Below are positions 35,131 to 46,165 of a stretch of 64,000 nucleotides of DNA, piece by piece. The position numbers and the translations under genes were made by a program. This DNA is from Girardinichthys multiradiatus (Eukaryota; Chordata; Actinopteri; Cyprinodontiformes; Goodeidae). Position 1 is the stretch's first letter. Every line of letters starts with the position of its first letter. The notes beneath the pieces were generated by a model. That model was not told the origin of the DNA. It worked only from the letters and a program-made list of their open reading frames with translations, and searched no databases. The stretch lies in contig NC_061811.1 of NCBI RefSeq assembly GCF_021462225.1, positions 5,915,663 to 5,979,662 on the forward strand. The letters are read 5' to 3'.

Positions 35131-36370
35131 ATAAACAATTTATTTATTATTTATTTGATTTCGGCACTTTTGGTGTCTTGATGGTACTAAACTGATGTTT
35201 TTTTAATAACAAAATAATTTATCTACTAAATTCACTTTAGCAGAATTAATCTATTTGAAGGATTTATAGAATGGATTATTTTTCTGGTAATGTATATGTC
35301 AGAGTTGTATCTTATTACCCTTTAGCTTCACCATCAGCACCACTTACAATCTGTAACTGTGTCTGTTTGCATAGCTGTCACTGTTTATTTATTCTTTTGA
35401 GGGAGCTTTTCTGTAGCCCTCCTTTCAGCCTTACTGCTTACAATTGGTGAGAAGTGACAGGTCCCATATTTTGAGGTTAAGTGCATCATGACCTTTTGGT
35501 TTTTCTGCTCAAGACATCCTAATGTTACCTGGAGCAGTTTTTTCATCTAAGCTGATGAAGAATGACAGGGCTGATTTCGGCGTTCTGTTTTTTTATGGCT
35601 GTATCTTGGGAATGAAATTAAGATGTTCTTAAACAAGCAGCAGAAATACTGGATTTGAAACAATAGTTTTTCCCATTTCTTGTACTGCTTAAGACTGAAA
35701 ATTATTTTGCTAAAAATCTTATAGAGCAGCCCCGTTTAGTTTCTTTGTTTTTCATCATTTTGTATAATATTTCCTTTGGTGATCAAATAGCCAGTATGGT
35801 ACACAGTCACAAGTTAGAATTCATTTCTGCTTAACTTGCCATCTTTAGTCTGGGTCCAGGCATTTACTAATTTTACTATAAGTGACTAAGTCCTTTCTGA
35901 CTGAACAGCAGAGTAATGGGAGTTCTGGTGGGGGTTGGGAGTGGTTGTCATGTTGCTAATTCACAATTTTTTCCTCAAAGAGCCCATTTCCCTGTATCCA
36001 TGTGTACCAGTAAAATGACAGAACCACTGCCCAGTGCAGGAAATGTGGGGAAACGCTTAGTGGGGATTCAAACAGATGTAAAACCACAACCAGGCTATAT
36101 GTAAGTTGCTTATTTTGAAAGATCTAATTTTGACTTCTACCATCCAGTATTCTTAGTCCTTCTATCTTGCAGATACGGGAGCTTTAATGATCTTTTTCAT
36201 TTCCTCTCAAACATCAGAGCACAAGTCTTTTAGATGGTCCACCAGGGTTGTACAGTGAATCGGCTCAGGAGCAATGCTAGCATCGAGACCAGTCTTCTTC
36301 CTTCCATCTGCCTCATAGGCTAAAACCTCCCAGCAATGCTTTTACATTTGTATTTTTTGACTACAGAAGG
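35131..36370. other. No recognised feature
   Basis: AT-rich sequence without a named repeat or supported frame. Confidence 0.45.
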
Positions 36371-36374
36371 CTGC

Positions 36375-36482
36375 GATGGACTGGTGACCTGTCCAGGGTG
36401 TACCCCGCATCTCGCCCATAGACTGTTGGAGATAGGCACCAGCTTCCAATATGGAAGAAGCGGTAGAAAATGACTGACTGAC
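36375..36482 (+). mobile_element. 3' piece of the tRNA-headed SINE
   Basis: 'ctgcgatggactggtgacct' through 'gcggtagaaaatgactgac' matches the 3' third of the SINE at 8299-8662. The tRNA-like head is absent. Confidence 0.85.
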
Positions 36483-36804
36483 TACAAAAGGTTACAAAGG
36501 CTTTTCTTCGGGTGTACTTGCTTTAAACTTTCCACGGAAGCCCAAGTTTTAAATCCCTGCTATGATTGATTAGGCGAGTTATAGTAGAGTTAAATGTTTG
36601 TATGTCTGCAGCGCTGATGGGAGAAATTGTTTGCCAATTTGGGAGATGAAAATGGCAGTCTGTACTGATTTTGATGCAAACGAATATCTTTAAGAATTAT
36701 ATCAAAATATCAACGGTTTTGACAATTCTGCTGTTAACAGTGATGCTGGTTTTCCATGAGCTTTCAGTTGCTGATAGCCCTGTTGGGTTGTTCTTGCACA
36801 TACA

Positions 36805-36945
36805 GTAATTACCATCCATTCATCCATAGTCTATACCCACTTATCCTTGCAGGACATAGCTGTTGCCTATCTTCAGAGGTCATTGGGTGAGAGGTGGGAT
36901 ACACCCTGGAAAGGTAAGCCAGTCGATCACAGGGCATGTACCCTA
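36805..36945 (-). mobile_element. Second SINE piece, inverted
   Basis: 'cttatccttgcaggacat' to 'gatacaccctggaaaggt' and 'ccagtcgatcacagggca' is a decayed minus-strand copy of the same 3' SINE portion, 320 bp from the plus-strand piece. Confidence 0.7.
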
Positions 36946-37955
36946 ATACCACAAAGCAGTGTCTGTTCATATTCAGCATTTTGATACACAAAGAAACAAG
37001 TAAACAAAAAAATGACGGTGACAGAAGAAAGGCTATTCAGTTGCCTGGAATTTATTTTCAGAAAACAATGTTAGAACTTTCTCTTTATTTCATGTTTTAT
37101 TTATTTAGATTTTTTATTTCTCCTTTAAATAGACTCTATTTCTTTCATTCATCCACTCCCCTCAACACATGTTAAACATTAAAAAACATGGGAAAACATG
37201 TAAAGAGGGATCATTTGACCCACATGAATCTAAGCCCTGATTCTGACCAAAATGTGGCCCATAAAATATGGTCCATCGTAGCTTTAATTGGTTTCAGGGC
37301 TTACAGAAAAAATCAAGATTTTCTTACAAGTCCATTGCATCTCCCAGTAACATGATCCAACATGAATGCATCAAATAACAAGCACATAAAAATCCATTTA
37401 GATCAATAGTTGCTGTTAATGTAATACCCGGGACCATTTGTCCCTGCTGTGCTGCTTCAGCATGTTGTTACAGAAGAATTTTAGAGTGAAGTATTTGTTG
37501 CTACAACATGTACACACAGCTCAGTCAAACAAATTTATTTTCAAGCAAATCGAGCGTTTGTGGTCTCGCTTATTATTTTGCTCTGGCACAGGAAAATGTA
37601 GGTGCAACAGAATCCTGTAACACAGAGAGACAGTGAGAAAACATACATTTAATGGCTTTACATCTCTGCAGGATTCAGTCCTGATACGCTGTGTTCATTT
37701 TTTTCACACAGTCACACAAATCGTTGCGTGTTCCTCTTATCCAAGAACAACAAAAAACAGTTCCTGGCAGGTTTTAACCATTTGGATTTTAGTCTTTTGT
37801 GGTCCTTGAAGTGGCATTATAAAATATTTCTTCTTTGTTTTAAAAGATGCATGTTTTAGTCTTTATGATGGATTCACTGTGTGTATCCAAACACATCTGC
37901 AAAATAAAATCGCTCATTAACATCAGAAGGTCTTTGAAAGATGAAGATTTTATGT
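36946..37955. other. No recognised feature
   Basis: No domain-bearing frame and no named repeat. Confidence 0.45.
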
Positions 37956-37959
37956 GTTT

Positions 37960-39187
37960 ACAGGTACATGTCAATAAATAAATGTGTCAACGAAAATGTA
38001 ATTTCACTAATTCAAAAATTAAAACTTAAATATAAGCTTCATTACACACAGACTAATATATTTTAAGGGTATATTTACTGTGATTCTGATGATTATGGCT
38101 TGCATCTAATGAAAACCCCAAACTCAGTTTCTTAATAAATTAGAATATTAAATAATTTTTAAAACAGAACGTTAATGTTTTGGCCAACTCAATCATAGGA
38201 AAGACTGCTGACTTGACATTGTGCCTGATGGCTAAAGAAAAATCCATCAACATGATAAGGCACGGGCAGTTTTAATTTTGAGGTACTGGAGTTTAAACTT
38301 CTTCTGTGAAATATCTGTTAATTATCCATGTCTTTATATTATTCAGTTTCTTTTATTTTCCAATCATCTTGGAAATAAACTAAACTAAACAGTTGTATAG
38401 CAGACAGTTTCTTACATCCTTCACCAGGAGGTTGAGCCTCAAAACATCAATGCCAAAAAAGCAAACCTTTCACAGAGTACTGTCCATCAAGAGTCTCCAC
38501 ACACAGACATATCCAGGACAAGGGCTACAACTGTCACATTCCTTGTACTAAACCACTCCTGAAACAAACACAATGTCAGAACTGTCTTACCTAGGCTAAG
38601 GAGAAAAGGACTGGGCTGTGGCTCACTGGTGTAAAGTTTTACCTTAAGATTAAAGTAAATTTAGGTTTTTGTTTGGACTTTGTACTGCCCACGCTGCCAT
38701 AGGTACCAAGAGCTGCTTTAATGACCATGGTATCACTGTGCTTGATTGGTCAGCTAACTGGGTTAACCTGCAGCCCAAAGAGTCTATGGAGCATTGCGCT
38801 ATTAAAGCAACATGGACCTTCTGAACACCTCAGCAGAACCACAGGCTAATAATCTACACATCATGCCACATTCATGTAATAATTCATGCAAAAGGAGCTC
38901 CAACCAAGTATGAGTGCATATACTGTACAGTGCATGAAGACTCTTCATGAGGCCCAAATGTTTTTGTTAAAATAAAACGTTTTATTGCTCTTATCTAATA
39001 TGCTTTCTGAGAAACAGATTATGTGTTTTCATTATTTCTAAGTCAGAATCATCAGAATTAAGAGAAATAAATGCTGGAAATATGTAGCTCTTACTGAAAT
39101 TTATCGATATAATTTTAGTTGTGAAATTAAATTACTGAAATAAATTCCTTTTTCGATGATATTTAAATTTATTGAGATATACTTGTA
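37960..39187 (+). mobile_element. Degenerate Tc1 transposon next to htr1d
   Basis: The ends are inverted copies: 'caggtacatgtcaataaata' at the left pairs with the reverse complement of 'aatttattgagatatacttg' at the right, and similarity extends about 50 bp inward. Inside, transposase sequence can be followed in order: 'ggaaagactgctgacttgac' near the start codon region, 'cacacacagacatatccagg' mid-way, 'gaccatggtatcactgtgc' near the second Asp, and 'caaaaggagctccaaccaa' at the C-terminus. All frames are broken and part of the first half is deleted. It lies 60 bp downstream of the htr1d stop codon. Confidence 0.85.
39168..39173 (-). promoter_or_regulatory. Nearest poly(A) signal downstream of htr1d
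   Basis: AATAAA on the minus strand, 76 nt beyond the htr1d stop codon and inside the terminal repeat of the adjoining Tc1 relic. Its use is inferred. Further AATAAA words lie deeper in the same element, near 38985. Confidence 0.4.
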
Positions 39188-39248
39188 CTACTTCTTCTGT
39201 TTGTCTCCTCATGTTCCAGAGGATGCCAGTCTAAACATACTGTACTTC

Positions 39249-40364
39249 CTAAAAGCTTCTTCTGCATTTGATGAGCTTTTGGAAGGCCTGCTTAAAGTCG
39301 TCATTGAATGCAGTGTAGATGACAGGGTTAATGAGCGAGTTTAGGTATCCCAGCCAGGTGAAGAGATCAAACAGCACGGGACTAAACCAGCACGTTGTAC
39401 ATATAGCATTGACAAGCGTGCTGACAAAAAATGGGAGCCAGCAGACGATGAATGCTCCCAGAATGATGCCCAGTGTCTTGGTGGCTTTTCTCTCCCGCGC
39501 TGCACACAGACGTTTCCTCTCCAGCACGTTGTCTGCCAGCTTCACTTTCACGCTGTTCATGAACAGAGGCGAGCCTCCCCCTCCACCCCCAACGCTTCCT
39601 GCCATGCCAGAGTGTAGGTGTGCTTCCTGGTGGGAGGCAGAATTAAGAGAACAGAGAGAAGAGCCTGCAGAGGTTTGGATGAGCTGCGCCGTGGTGAAGC
39701 GCTTCCCAGATGATGGAGTCTTGAAGATGCGAGAGCGGGCAGCAACGTAGATCCTGCCGTAGAGGATGATGAGAAGCATTGTGGGAACGTAGAAGGCACC
39801 AAAGGTGGAATATAAGGTGTAAGAGATCTTCTCTGTATTCACTACACACTCTTTCAGCTCCCCCTGTGCTTTGGCCTGCCGCCAGAAAAGAGGAGGCATG
39901 GAAATCGAAATAGAAATCACCCAAACAACCCCAACCATCATCCCTGCCCTGCGCATGGTGCGATGCTTTGAGTACTCCAGGGCATCTGTAATGGCCCAGT
40001 AGCGGTCCAGGGCAATAACACACAGGTGCAAAATGGACGCCGTGCAGAAGGTGATATCAGACGAGAGCCAGATGTCACATACAATCTGCCCCAGTGACCA
40101 GGTTTTTGTTACGGTATACACTATGCTTATGGGCATGACCAAGATCGACACCAGCAGGTCTGTGATGGCGAGTGATCCTATGAGGAAGTTGGCAGGTGTG
40201 TGGAGCTTCCTGGTCAGAAAGATGGTGGCTATGACAAAGGCGTTTGAGAGTGCCGTTACCAGGGTGACGACAGCTAACAGCACGTAGAGCGAGACCTGAA
40301 GGCTCAGGAGTGTGGCCTCACCCCAAGGTGGAGCTGTAGTGTTGTTACCTGTGATGTTGTCCAT
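39249..40364 (-). CDS. htr1d: 5-hydroxytryptamine receptor 1D-like GPCR, single exon
   Basis: This 371-residue serotonin receptor is expected to couple to Gi/o and lower cAMP at the neuronal plasma membrane. The N-terminus is short, with glycosylation sequons at N3, N7 and N8. Seven membrane segments follow, the first near 25-48. Visible class A landmarks are D69 in TM2, the C96-C173 disulfide pair, D103 in TM3 (amine binding), DRY 120-122, CWLPFF 308-313 and NPVIY 346-350, with C367 as a likely palmitoylation site. [15 protein letters not shown] and [11 protein letters not shown] point to 5-HT1D rather than 5-HT1B. Position 7.39 is Thr (T336). The third intracellular loop has a six-glycine run (259-264) that I do not recall from the mammalian protein. 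The frame is intact and intronless, as usual for the 5-HT1 group. I chose the first Met because it gives the normal length. No other host gene lies nearby. A 5-HT1B paralogue is less likely. Confidence 0.96.
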   Translation of the reverse strand: MDNITGNNTTAPPWGEATLLSLQVSLYVLLAVVTLVTALSNAFVIATIFLTRKLHTPANFLIGSLAITDLLVSILVMPISIVYTVTKTWSLGQIVCDIWLSSDITFCTASILHLCVIALDRYWAITDALEYSKHRTMRRAGMMVGVVWVISISISMPPLFWRQAKAQGELKECVVNTEKISYTLYSTFGAFYVPTMLLIILYGRIYVAARSRIFKTPSSGKRFTTAQLIQTSAGSSLCSLNSASHQEAHLHSGMAGSVGGGGGGSPLFMNSVKVKLADNVLERKRLCAARERKATKTLGIILGAFIVCWLPFFVSTLVNAICTTCWFSPVLFDLFTWLGYLNSLINPVIYTAFNDDFKQAFQKLIKCRRSF

Positions 40365-41104
40365 GATTTTAGTTCATAATCAAAGATCCTGATGATCTAT
40401 GAGCTCCAACCATAGACTAAATTCACCATTTCACCTCATCGCTGTAGCTAAATCCTAATCTGTTTTCAGAAGATCTCATCCTCTACCAGCAGCCAGCTGA
40501 GAATGACACCTTCATGCTACGATTTTCCAATTTATCAGAGTCATAAATGGGCTTCTCGTTTTTTAACAAAGCCCAGTGAGGAGCTGAAAGTAGGAAGATG
40601 AGGATGACAGATGAAGAGGTTTACTTGTTTCACTTTAATCTTTTTTGCGAGGTCCACATGAAGTCATTTGATTTTAGGTCCAAACATCAGACTGTTTCGA
40701 TGATGCTTTGAAGACAAAAACATCAGAATAACATGATTAATGTAAAAACTATTTCAGTTATAGAGCCTCATCATAAATAGCTGTTCGGTGTCCAGAGGGA
40801 TTTTGAGCCATTATGCACAACTTCGCTGGAACGAGATGATAAGGAAAGCCTTTTCTGTTTCAGTTCGTGAACACAGAATTGGTGTTGGTTAATTTCTCCT
40901 CTACACTGCTCTGATTATCCAGGAAAGTTTCAGACGTAGTGTCCATAGGGATTACAATATGTAGAGTGACTTTAATCCAGTGCTGCATTAGTCCTGTAAA
41001 TGAAACAAAGAGAAACAAAAAAGGAAATATTAGACATTGTTTTCTATTCCCATTATCTGATCTTTCATTTTTATGCATAAATACAAACAGAAATAAATCA
41101 CCTA
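40365..41104. other. htr1d 5' flank
   Basis: Presumably holds the 5' untranslated region and promoter. I see no clear TATA box or CpG island. The sequence is unique up to the Tc1 copy at 41105, so that element lies about 740 bp upstream of the start codon. Confidence 0.4.
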
Positions 41105-42077
41105 CAGTGCTGCAGAAGAGTATGTAATAGTTTTGTGTCACACATAATTGTTTTAATTCATAAAATAAATGTTAATTTCAGAGAGCAAAACAGAAGTTTT
41201 CATATGATGGTTTCATTTATTAAGTAAAAAAAACAACCCGACCCTACCTTATGTGAATAAAGTAATCACCCCTTAAAAAATCTAGAATTCACTGTGATTA
41301 ATAACATTTTTTGGAAAACTGAATTCGATTTTACTTGCCACACCTAGGCAGCACAGCAGGTCTGGCAGATCACTGACAGACTTATAAAATGAAGAAATCA
41401 CTTAAATGGAACCTGGTTATCAACACAAAGTAGTCTAAAAGATTTAAAAAGCAACACATTATGCCCGGATCTACAGAAATTCAAGAAAATATTAAAAACA
41501 AAGTCATTGCCGTCTATCAGTCTAGAAAATCCAGTGAACCATGTGAGAGTCATTATCTCCAAATGTATAAAACATGGAACAATGTGGAACATTCCCAGAA
41601 ATGGCCAAACAAAATTCCTCCAAAAGCTCATCAACATCTCATCCATCAGGTCACAAAAGAATCCCGACCAAAATCTAGAGCTCTGCAGGCTTGGGGAAAT
41701 ATTCTGTGGACTGATGAGACAAAAGTAAAACTTTTTTTCCCTCACGGTTCTCCCTGCAGGTGGTGGGCCCACTGGGGGATGGTCTCTCGTTCGGGCTTGG
41801 CCTGGCCGGGTCCTGCGAGGAGCAACCCAGCCACCAGGCGCTCTCCGATGAGTCCCGACCCCAGGCCTGGCTCCAGGGTGGGACCCCGGCTCCACCGTAC
41901 TGGGCGACGTCACATGCCTTGATTTTGTAGTCGTCATGAGGGGTTCTTGAACCGCTCTTTGTCTGACCTGTCACCTAGAGCCTGTTTGCCATGGGAGACC
42001 CTACCAGGGGCATTTAAGCCCCAGACAACATAGCCTCTAGGATCATTCGAGCACTCAAACCCCTCCACCACGTTAAG

Positions 42078-42989
42078 GTGGCGGTTCAAGGAGTAGATTT
42101 TGTAGATCTACTACAAGCTGAAGGAGTCCTATCGGCTGTGGTTAGCTTGTGGGACTCCAGGCAGACTGGGGTGGTGGTCCCCCTACATAAGAAGGGTGAC
42201 CGGAGTATGTGCTCCAACTACAGGGGAATCACACTCCTCAGCCTCCCTGGTAAGGCCTACGCCAGGGTATTGGAGAGGAGAGTCCGGCCGATAGTCGAAC
42301 CCCGGCTTCAGGAGAAGCAGTGTGGTTTTCGTCCCGGCCGTGGAACACTGGACCAGCTCTATACCCTCTACAGGGTACTCGAGGGTTCATGGGAGTTTGC
42401 CCAACCAGTCCACATGTGTTTTGTGGACCTGGAGAAGGCATTCAACTGTGTCCCTCGTGATGCCCTGTGGGGGGTGCTCCAGGAGTATGGAATCGGGGGC
42501 CCTTTATTAGGGGCCATCCGGTCCATGTACGAGCGGAGCAGGAGTTTGGTTCGCATTGCCGGCACTAAGTCGGACCTGTTCCTGGTGCATGTTGGACTCC
42601 GGCAGGGCTGCCCTTTGTCACCGGTCCTGTTCATAACTTTTATGGACAGGATTTCTAGGTGCAGCCAAGGGCCGGAGGGGGTCTGGTTTGGGGACCAGAG
42701 GATTTCGTCTCTTCTTTTTGCAGATGACGTGGTCCTGCTGGCCCCCTCTAGCCAAGACCTACAGCATGCACTGGGGCGGTTCGCAGCCGAGTGTGAAGCG
42801 GCTGGGATGAGAATCAGCTCCTCCAAGTCCGAGGCCATGGGTCTCGACCGGAAAAGGGTGGCTTGTCCTCTTCAGGTTGGAGGGGAGTTCCTGCCTCAAG
42901 TGGAGGAGTTTAAGTATCATGGGGTCTTGTTCATGAGTGAAGAATGGAGCGGGAGATCGACAGACGGATCGGTGCGGCTGCCACAGTAA
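42078..42989 (+). pseudogene. Rex3 reverse transcriptase, first part
   Basis: An open frame of 303 residues. From about residue 30 it matches the RT of RTE LINEs: TGVVVPLHKKGD, NYRGITLLSLPGK, EKQCGFRPGRGTLDQLYTL, CFVDLEKAFNCVPR (first Asp), GLRQGCPLSPVLF and LLFADDVVLLAPSS (active-site FADD, 42717-42728). The core motifs look intact. The frame is lost near 42940 (EFKYHGVLFMSEEW), apparently by a 4-bp loss. The rest lies in another frame. The first ~29 residues come from the deletion junction and are not RT. Confidence 0.9.
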
Positions 42990-43495
42990 TGGGGGCGCTG
43001 TGCCGGTCCGTTGTGGTGAAGAGAGAGCTGAGCCGAAAAGTGAAGCTCTCGATTTACCGGTCGGTCTACGTTCCTACCCTCACCTATGGCCATGAACTTT
43101 GGGTCATGACCGAAAGAACGAGATCCCGGATACAAGCGGTGGAAATTAGCTTCCTCCGTAGGGTGGCCGAGCACTCCCTTAGAGACAGGGTGAGGAGCTT
43201 GGCCATCCGGGAGGGGCTCGGATTAGAGCCGCTACTCCTCCACATCGAGAGGAGTCAGTTGAGGTGGCTCGTGCATCCATACCGGATGCCTCCTGGACGC
43301 CTTCCTCGGGAGGTGTTCCAGGCACGTCCCACCGGAAGGAGGACCAGGGGACGGCCCAGGCCACGCTGGAGGAACTATGTCTCTTGGCTGGAACGCCTTG
43401 GGCTCCCCCTGGAGGAGCTGGAGGAGGTGTCTGGGGAGAGGGACGTCTGGGCGTCTCTGCTGAGTCTGCTGTCCCTGCAACCCGGTCCCGGATAA
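42944..43495 (+). pseudogene. Rex3 ORF C-terminal part, frameshifted
   Basis: A 183-residue frame that continues the LINE protein after the frameshift: MEREIDRRIGAAATVMGAL, LSIYRSVYVPTLTYGHELWV, SFLRRVAEHSLRDRVRSLA and RMPPGRLPREVFQARPTGRR, finishing with ERDVWASLLSLLS. This is the thumb and tail of Rex3-type RT. Its only defect seems to be separation from the first part. Confidence 0.9.
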
Positions 43496-43945
43496 AGCGG
43501 AAGACGACGAGTACGAGTACGAGTACTACAAAATCCCACAGGACACATCCAGCCATCAGTTTGTGACCTCCAGCTCAAGCTCACTTGGATTCTGCTGCAG
43601 GACAGTGATCTAAAGCACACTAGCAAGTCCACTTCTGAATGATTTAAAAAACAAAACAGAATGAAGGTTTTGAAGTGGCCTAGTCCAAATCTGGACTAAG
43701 ATGTTGTGATCAAAACAATTCTGCAAAGAGGAGTAGGCTAAAGAGTCTCCACACTGAAAAATACAGATTGTCAGTGATCCACACACTTGATGGCAGTTGT
43801 TGCCATCAAAGGTTGAAGGGTCATTTAGAGGCATGTTGGTTTGAATAACTTTTTTCACTTCATAAATAAGATTATATTTTGAAAACATCTTTTTGTTTTT
43901 ACACTTTGTTGTCTTTGTCTATGATACTTGTCAGATGAAAACTCT

Positions 43946-44450
43946 ACACATAGTTTTCCACAGCACTAAATGCATTTAGACTAAAATAAGCATTATGAAA
44001 TTAACATTATATAAAGTATATTACAGTGCATGTACTGTATCTTCTGTTTTCCCTGTACAAACGTTCTCTGAACAGAGTAGAAAATGTGTTTTATGTCTGC
44101 CATTAAATCAAAACTCTATAACTGGTATAAAGTTTTCTTCTAGGAGTGTTATTATTTTATACATCAATGAGCTGTAAAGTGATTAAATATGAAAAACAGC
44201 TGCAACGTGCTGTTTGCTGCAGTAACTAAAATGTTTTCCCATGTACACATTCTTTCACTATGTTTGTTTGTGATTGTACTGCTCAAATCCCCTCCATTAG
44301 CTAAAGTGTTTACTGACTTCTTCCTTTTGAAGGGGGCTATTTTGCTTTGAATGTGACAGCAAATGAGCATCTAACCATTTTAATAAGCAGGATATTAAAG
44401 CTTCTTGATATTTTGGGTATAATAATTTGTAAACAGTTTAACAAATTTAT
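43946..44450. other. No recognised feature
   Basis: AT-rich sequence without a named repeat. Confidence 0.45.
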
Positions 44451-44454
44451 ATTT

Positions 44455-45195
44455 AATTAACCTTTATTTAACCAGTTAATCCCACTGAGATAAACAGATC
44501 TCTTTTACAATAGAGACCTGGACAGCAGCAGAGTAACATTACTAAAAAGTATAAAGAAATAAAATTTACGTTGAAAACATTGGTCAAAAAAACACGTGGT
44601 GAAAAGCAATGATTTCAACAGAGCTTTAAACCTATTCAGTGTCACCAGAGCTTTAAGTAGAAGATCAGTTTGAAGTTGATTCCAAGTATTGGGAGCTGAA
44701 AAACCGTAGTGTGTGCAGTGATGATTTAGGGGTCCAGAGAAATAAATCTGAGTGACCCATGCCACACACCATTGAGGATCCAGGGACATTGAACAGAAGC
44801 ATTCATATAGACCACATCACCACAGTCAATTACAGATAAAAAAAATTGTTTCCACCAATTTCTGCTTTACAGCTCAAGAAAAGCAAGAAAATCCCAATAA
44901 AAGATTCAGTTTTCTTAAAATATACTAAATATGTTCCTTAAAAGTCAAGTGATCATCAGTTAAAAACCCTAGATATTTAAAACTAGATACAAAATCAATT
45001 TGTTGATTGTTTCTTATTAAAAGTTTTAATTGGAAAGTGCTGATCTGCAGATCTTGAAATGCTGAAAAACACATTTTGTTTTATCAGCATTTATGACAAC
45101 ATGCAAACTATAAAGTTGTTCTTGTATTCTATCAAAGGCAGATTGTAGATACTGGTCATCAATCAGGTTTATGACATTTTTATTTTCTTCATTGT
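44455..45195 (-). mobile_element. LINE 3' end (RT C-terminus)
   Basis: The 3' end is marked on the plus strand by 'cctttatttaaccagttaat' and 'cccactgagataaacagat', a tail found on many fish repeats. The minus strand reads FSAPNTWNQLQTDLLLKALV then NRFKALLKSL, the last residues of a jockey/CR1-like ORF2. Further in, VSSFKYLGFLTDDHLTF appears, the block after the RT active site. Stops interrupt the frames. It is clearly not L2 or Rex3. Confidence 0.75.
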
Positions 45196-45204
45196 GGTTT
45201 AATA

Positions 45205-46165
45205 CATTGCCTTAAAAAAGTATTCACAGCCCTTTAACGTTTTCACAATTTGCAACAGACACACGGTTCAACATACTATGTTTGGATTTTTTGTGAACAC
45301 AACACTAAGTGGTGCATAATTATGAACTAGAAGGAAACTTATCAAAGATTTTTAAGGATTTTTTTACAAATAAAAATCGGAAAAGTATATGCAATTGCAT
45401 GTACCCCCCTCCCCCGTACTCTGATACCCCAAAATAAAACTTGCAAACAGTTGGCTTAGATGTCCCCTTAGTAGTAAACAGTTTCCACATGTGTGCAATT
45501 TAACCAGTATTTATCTATCTATAAGTTGTCAACTCCACAAATCTGACTAATGAAAGTTGAGTTGTAGGATGAGAGGCATTGTTGCAGGACAACCAGAGTT
45601 CCATTGGCAGTTTGCTACAAGCCATGCAGAAGACACAGCAAACATGTGGAAGAAGATACTCTGCTCAGACGAGACTAAACAGAACTTTTTGGCACACATA
45701 CAAACCACTATGCATGATACATAGCAAGTAAGGCACATAACCCTGAAAACATGATCTCCAGGGTGATAGCAGCGTCATGCTGTGGGGATGCTTTTCTTCA
45801 GCTGGGACAGGGAAGCTTCTATAAAGTTGCTGGAAAGACAGTTGGAGCTAAATACAAAGCCTCCAGTCCAGACTGGGGTGGAGGTTCACCTTACAGCAGG
45901 ACAACAGGTGTAAATATACTGCTGGAGCTACAATGTATTAGTTCAGACCAATCGGATGGAGCTTTGGCTATTTGCAAAGAATTTACGGCAAAAACATCCC
46001 CCACACCTTTTATTTGGAAACAATGTGAAAACATGCAAAATTTTCCTTCCACTTTTCAGTTCTTTGCTACTTTGTGTTGGTCTGTCACTTAAAGTAACAA
46101 ACTAAATTAAAGTCTGTCGTTTTGACGTGATCAAATTTCAAAATGTTCAAGGGGTATGAACCAAA
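45205..46165 (+). mobile_element. Degenerate Tc1 transposon
   Basis: The termini 'gccttaaaaaagtattcaca' and 'caaggggtatgaaccaaaa' are of the type at 20345. The transposase can be followed from the region after the helix-turn-helix ('gcagtttgctacaagcc', 45608), through the first Asp block ('tactctgctcagacgaga') and 'catgctgtggggatgct' (45777, the ML-W-G block), to 'caccttacagcaggacaac'. The catalytic Glu region is lost and the reading frame is broken many times. The N-terminal domain is deleted. Confidence 0.85.

Larger units (their letters stand above)
41738..43526 (+). mobile_element. Rex3-type (RTE clade) LINE, internally deleted
   Basis: A GC-rich 5' region (41738-42110) is joined directly to the middle of the reverse transcriptase, so the endonuclease is missing. 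Sequences at 42160-42178 and 42603-42623 fit, as I remember them, the two conserved sites used to detect Rex3 in fish. The 3' end is 'gataaagcggaagacgacg' with a short GAGTAC repeat. GC content is far above that of the flanks, a sign of recent arrival. It interrupts a Tc1 copy. Confidence 0.9.
41105..43945 (+). mobile_element. Tc1 transposon split by a Rex3 LINE
   Basis: The left part (41105-41737) has the decayed terminus, then N-terminal transposase sequence ending at 'gactgatgagacaaaagtaa', the first catalytic Asp block (TDETK). The right part (43527-43945) resumes with 'cagtttgtgacctcc', 'gctgcaggacagtgatc' (second Asp) and 'agtggcctagtccaaatct', ending in the right untranslated region ('gtctttgtctatgatac'). 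About 170 bp of transposase between the two parts is missing, judged against the usual Tc1 gene layout. Frames are broken throughout. Confidence 0.85.

Noticed and set aside
39319..39750. 143-residue plus-strand frame over htr1d
   Set aside because: It is antisense to a well-supported receptor gene and its low-complexity content (poly-Pro) mirrors the receptor's glycine codons.
43179..43632. Several long frames antisense to the Rex3 C-terminus
   Set aside because: Shadows caused by the high GC content of the LINE.
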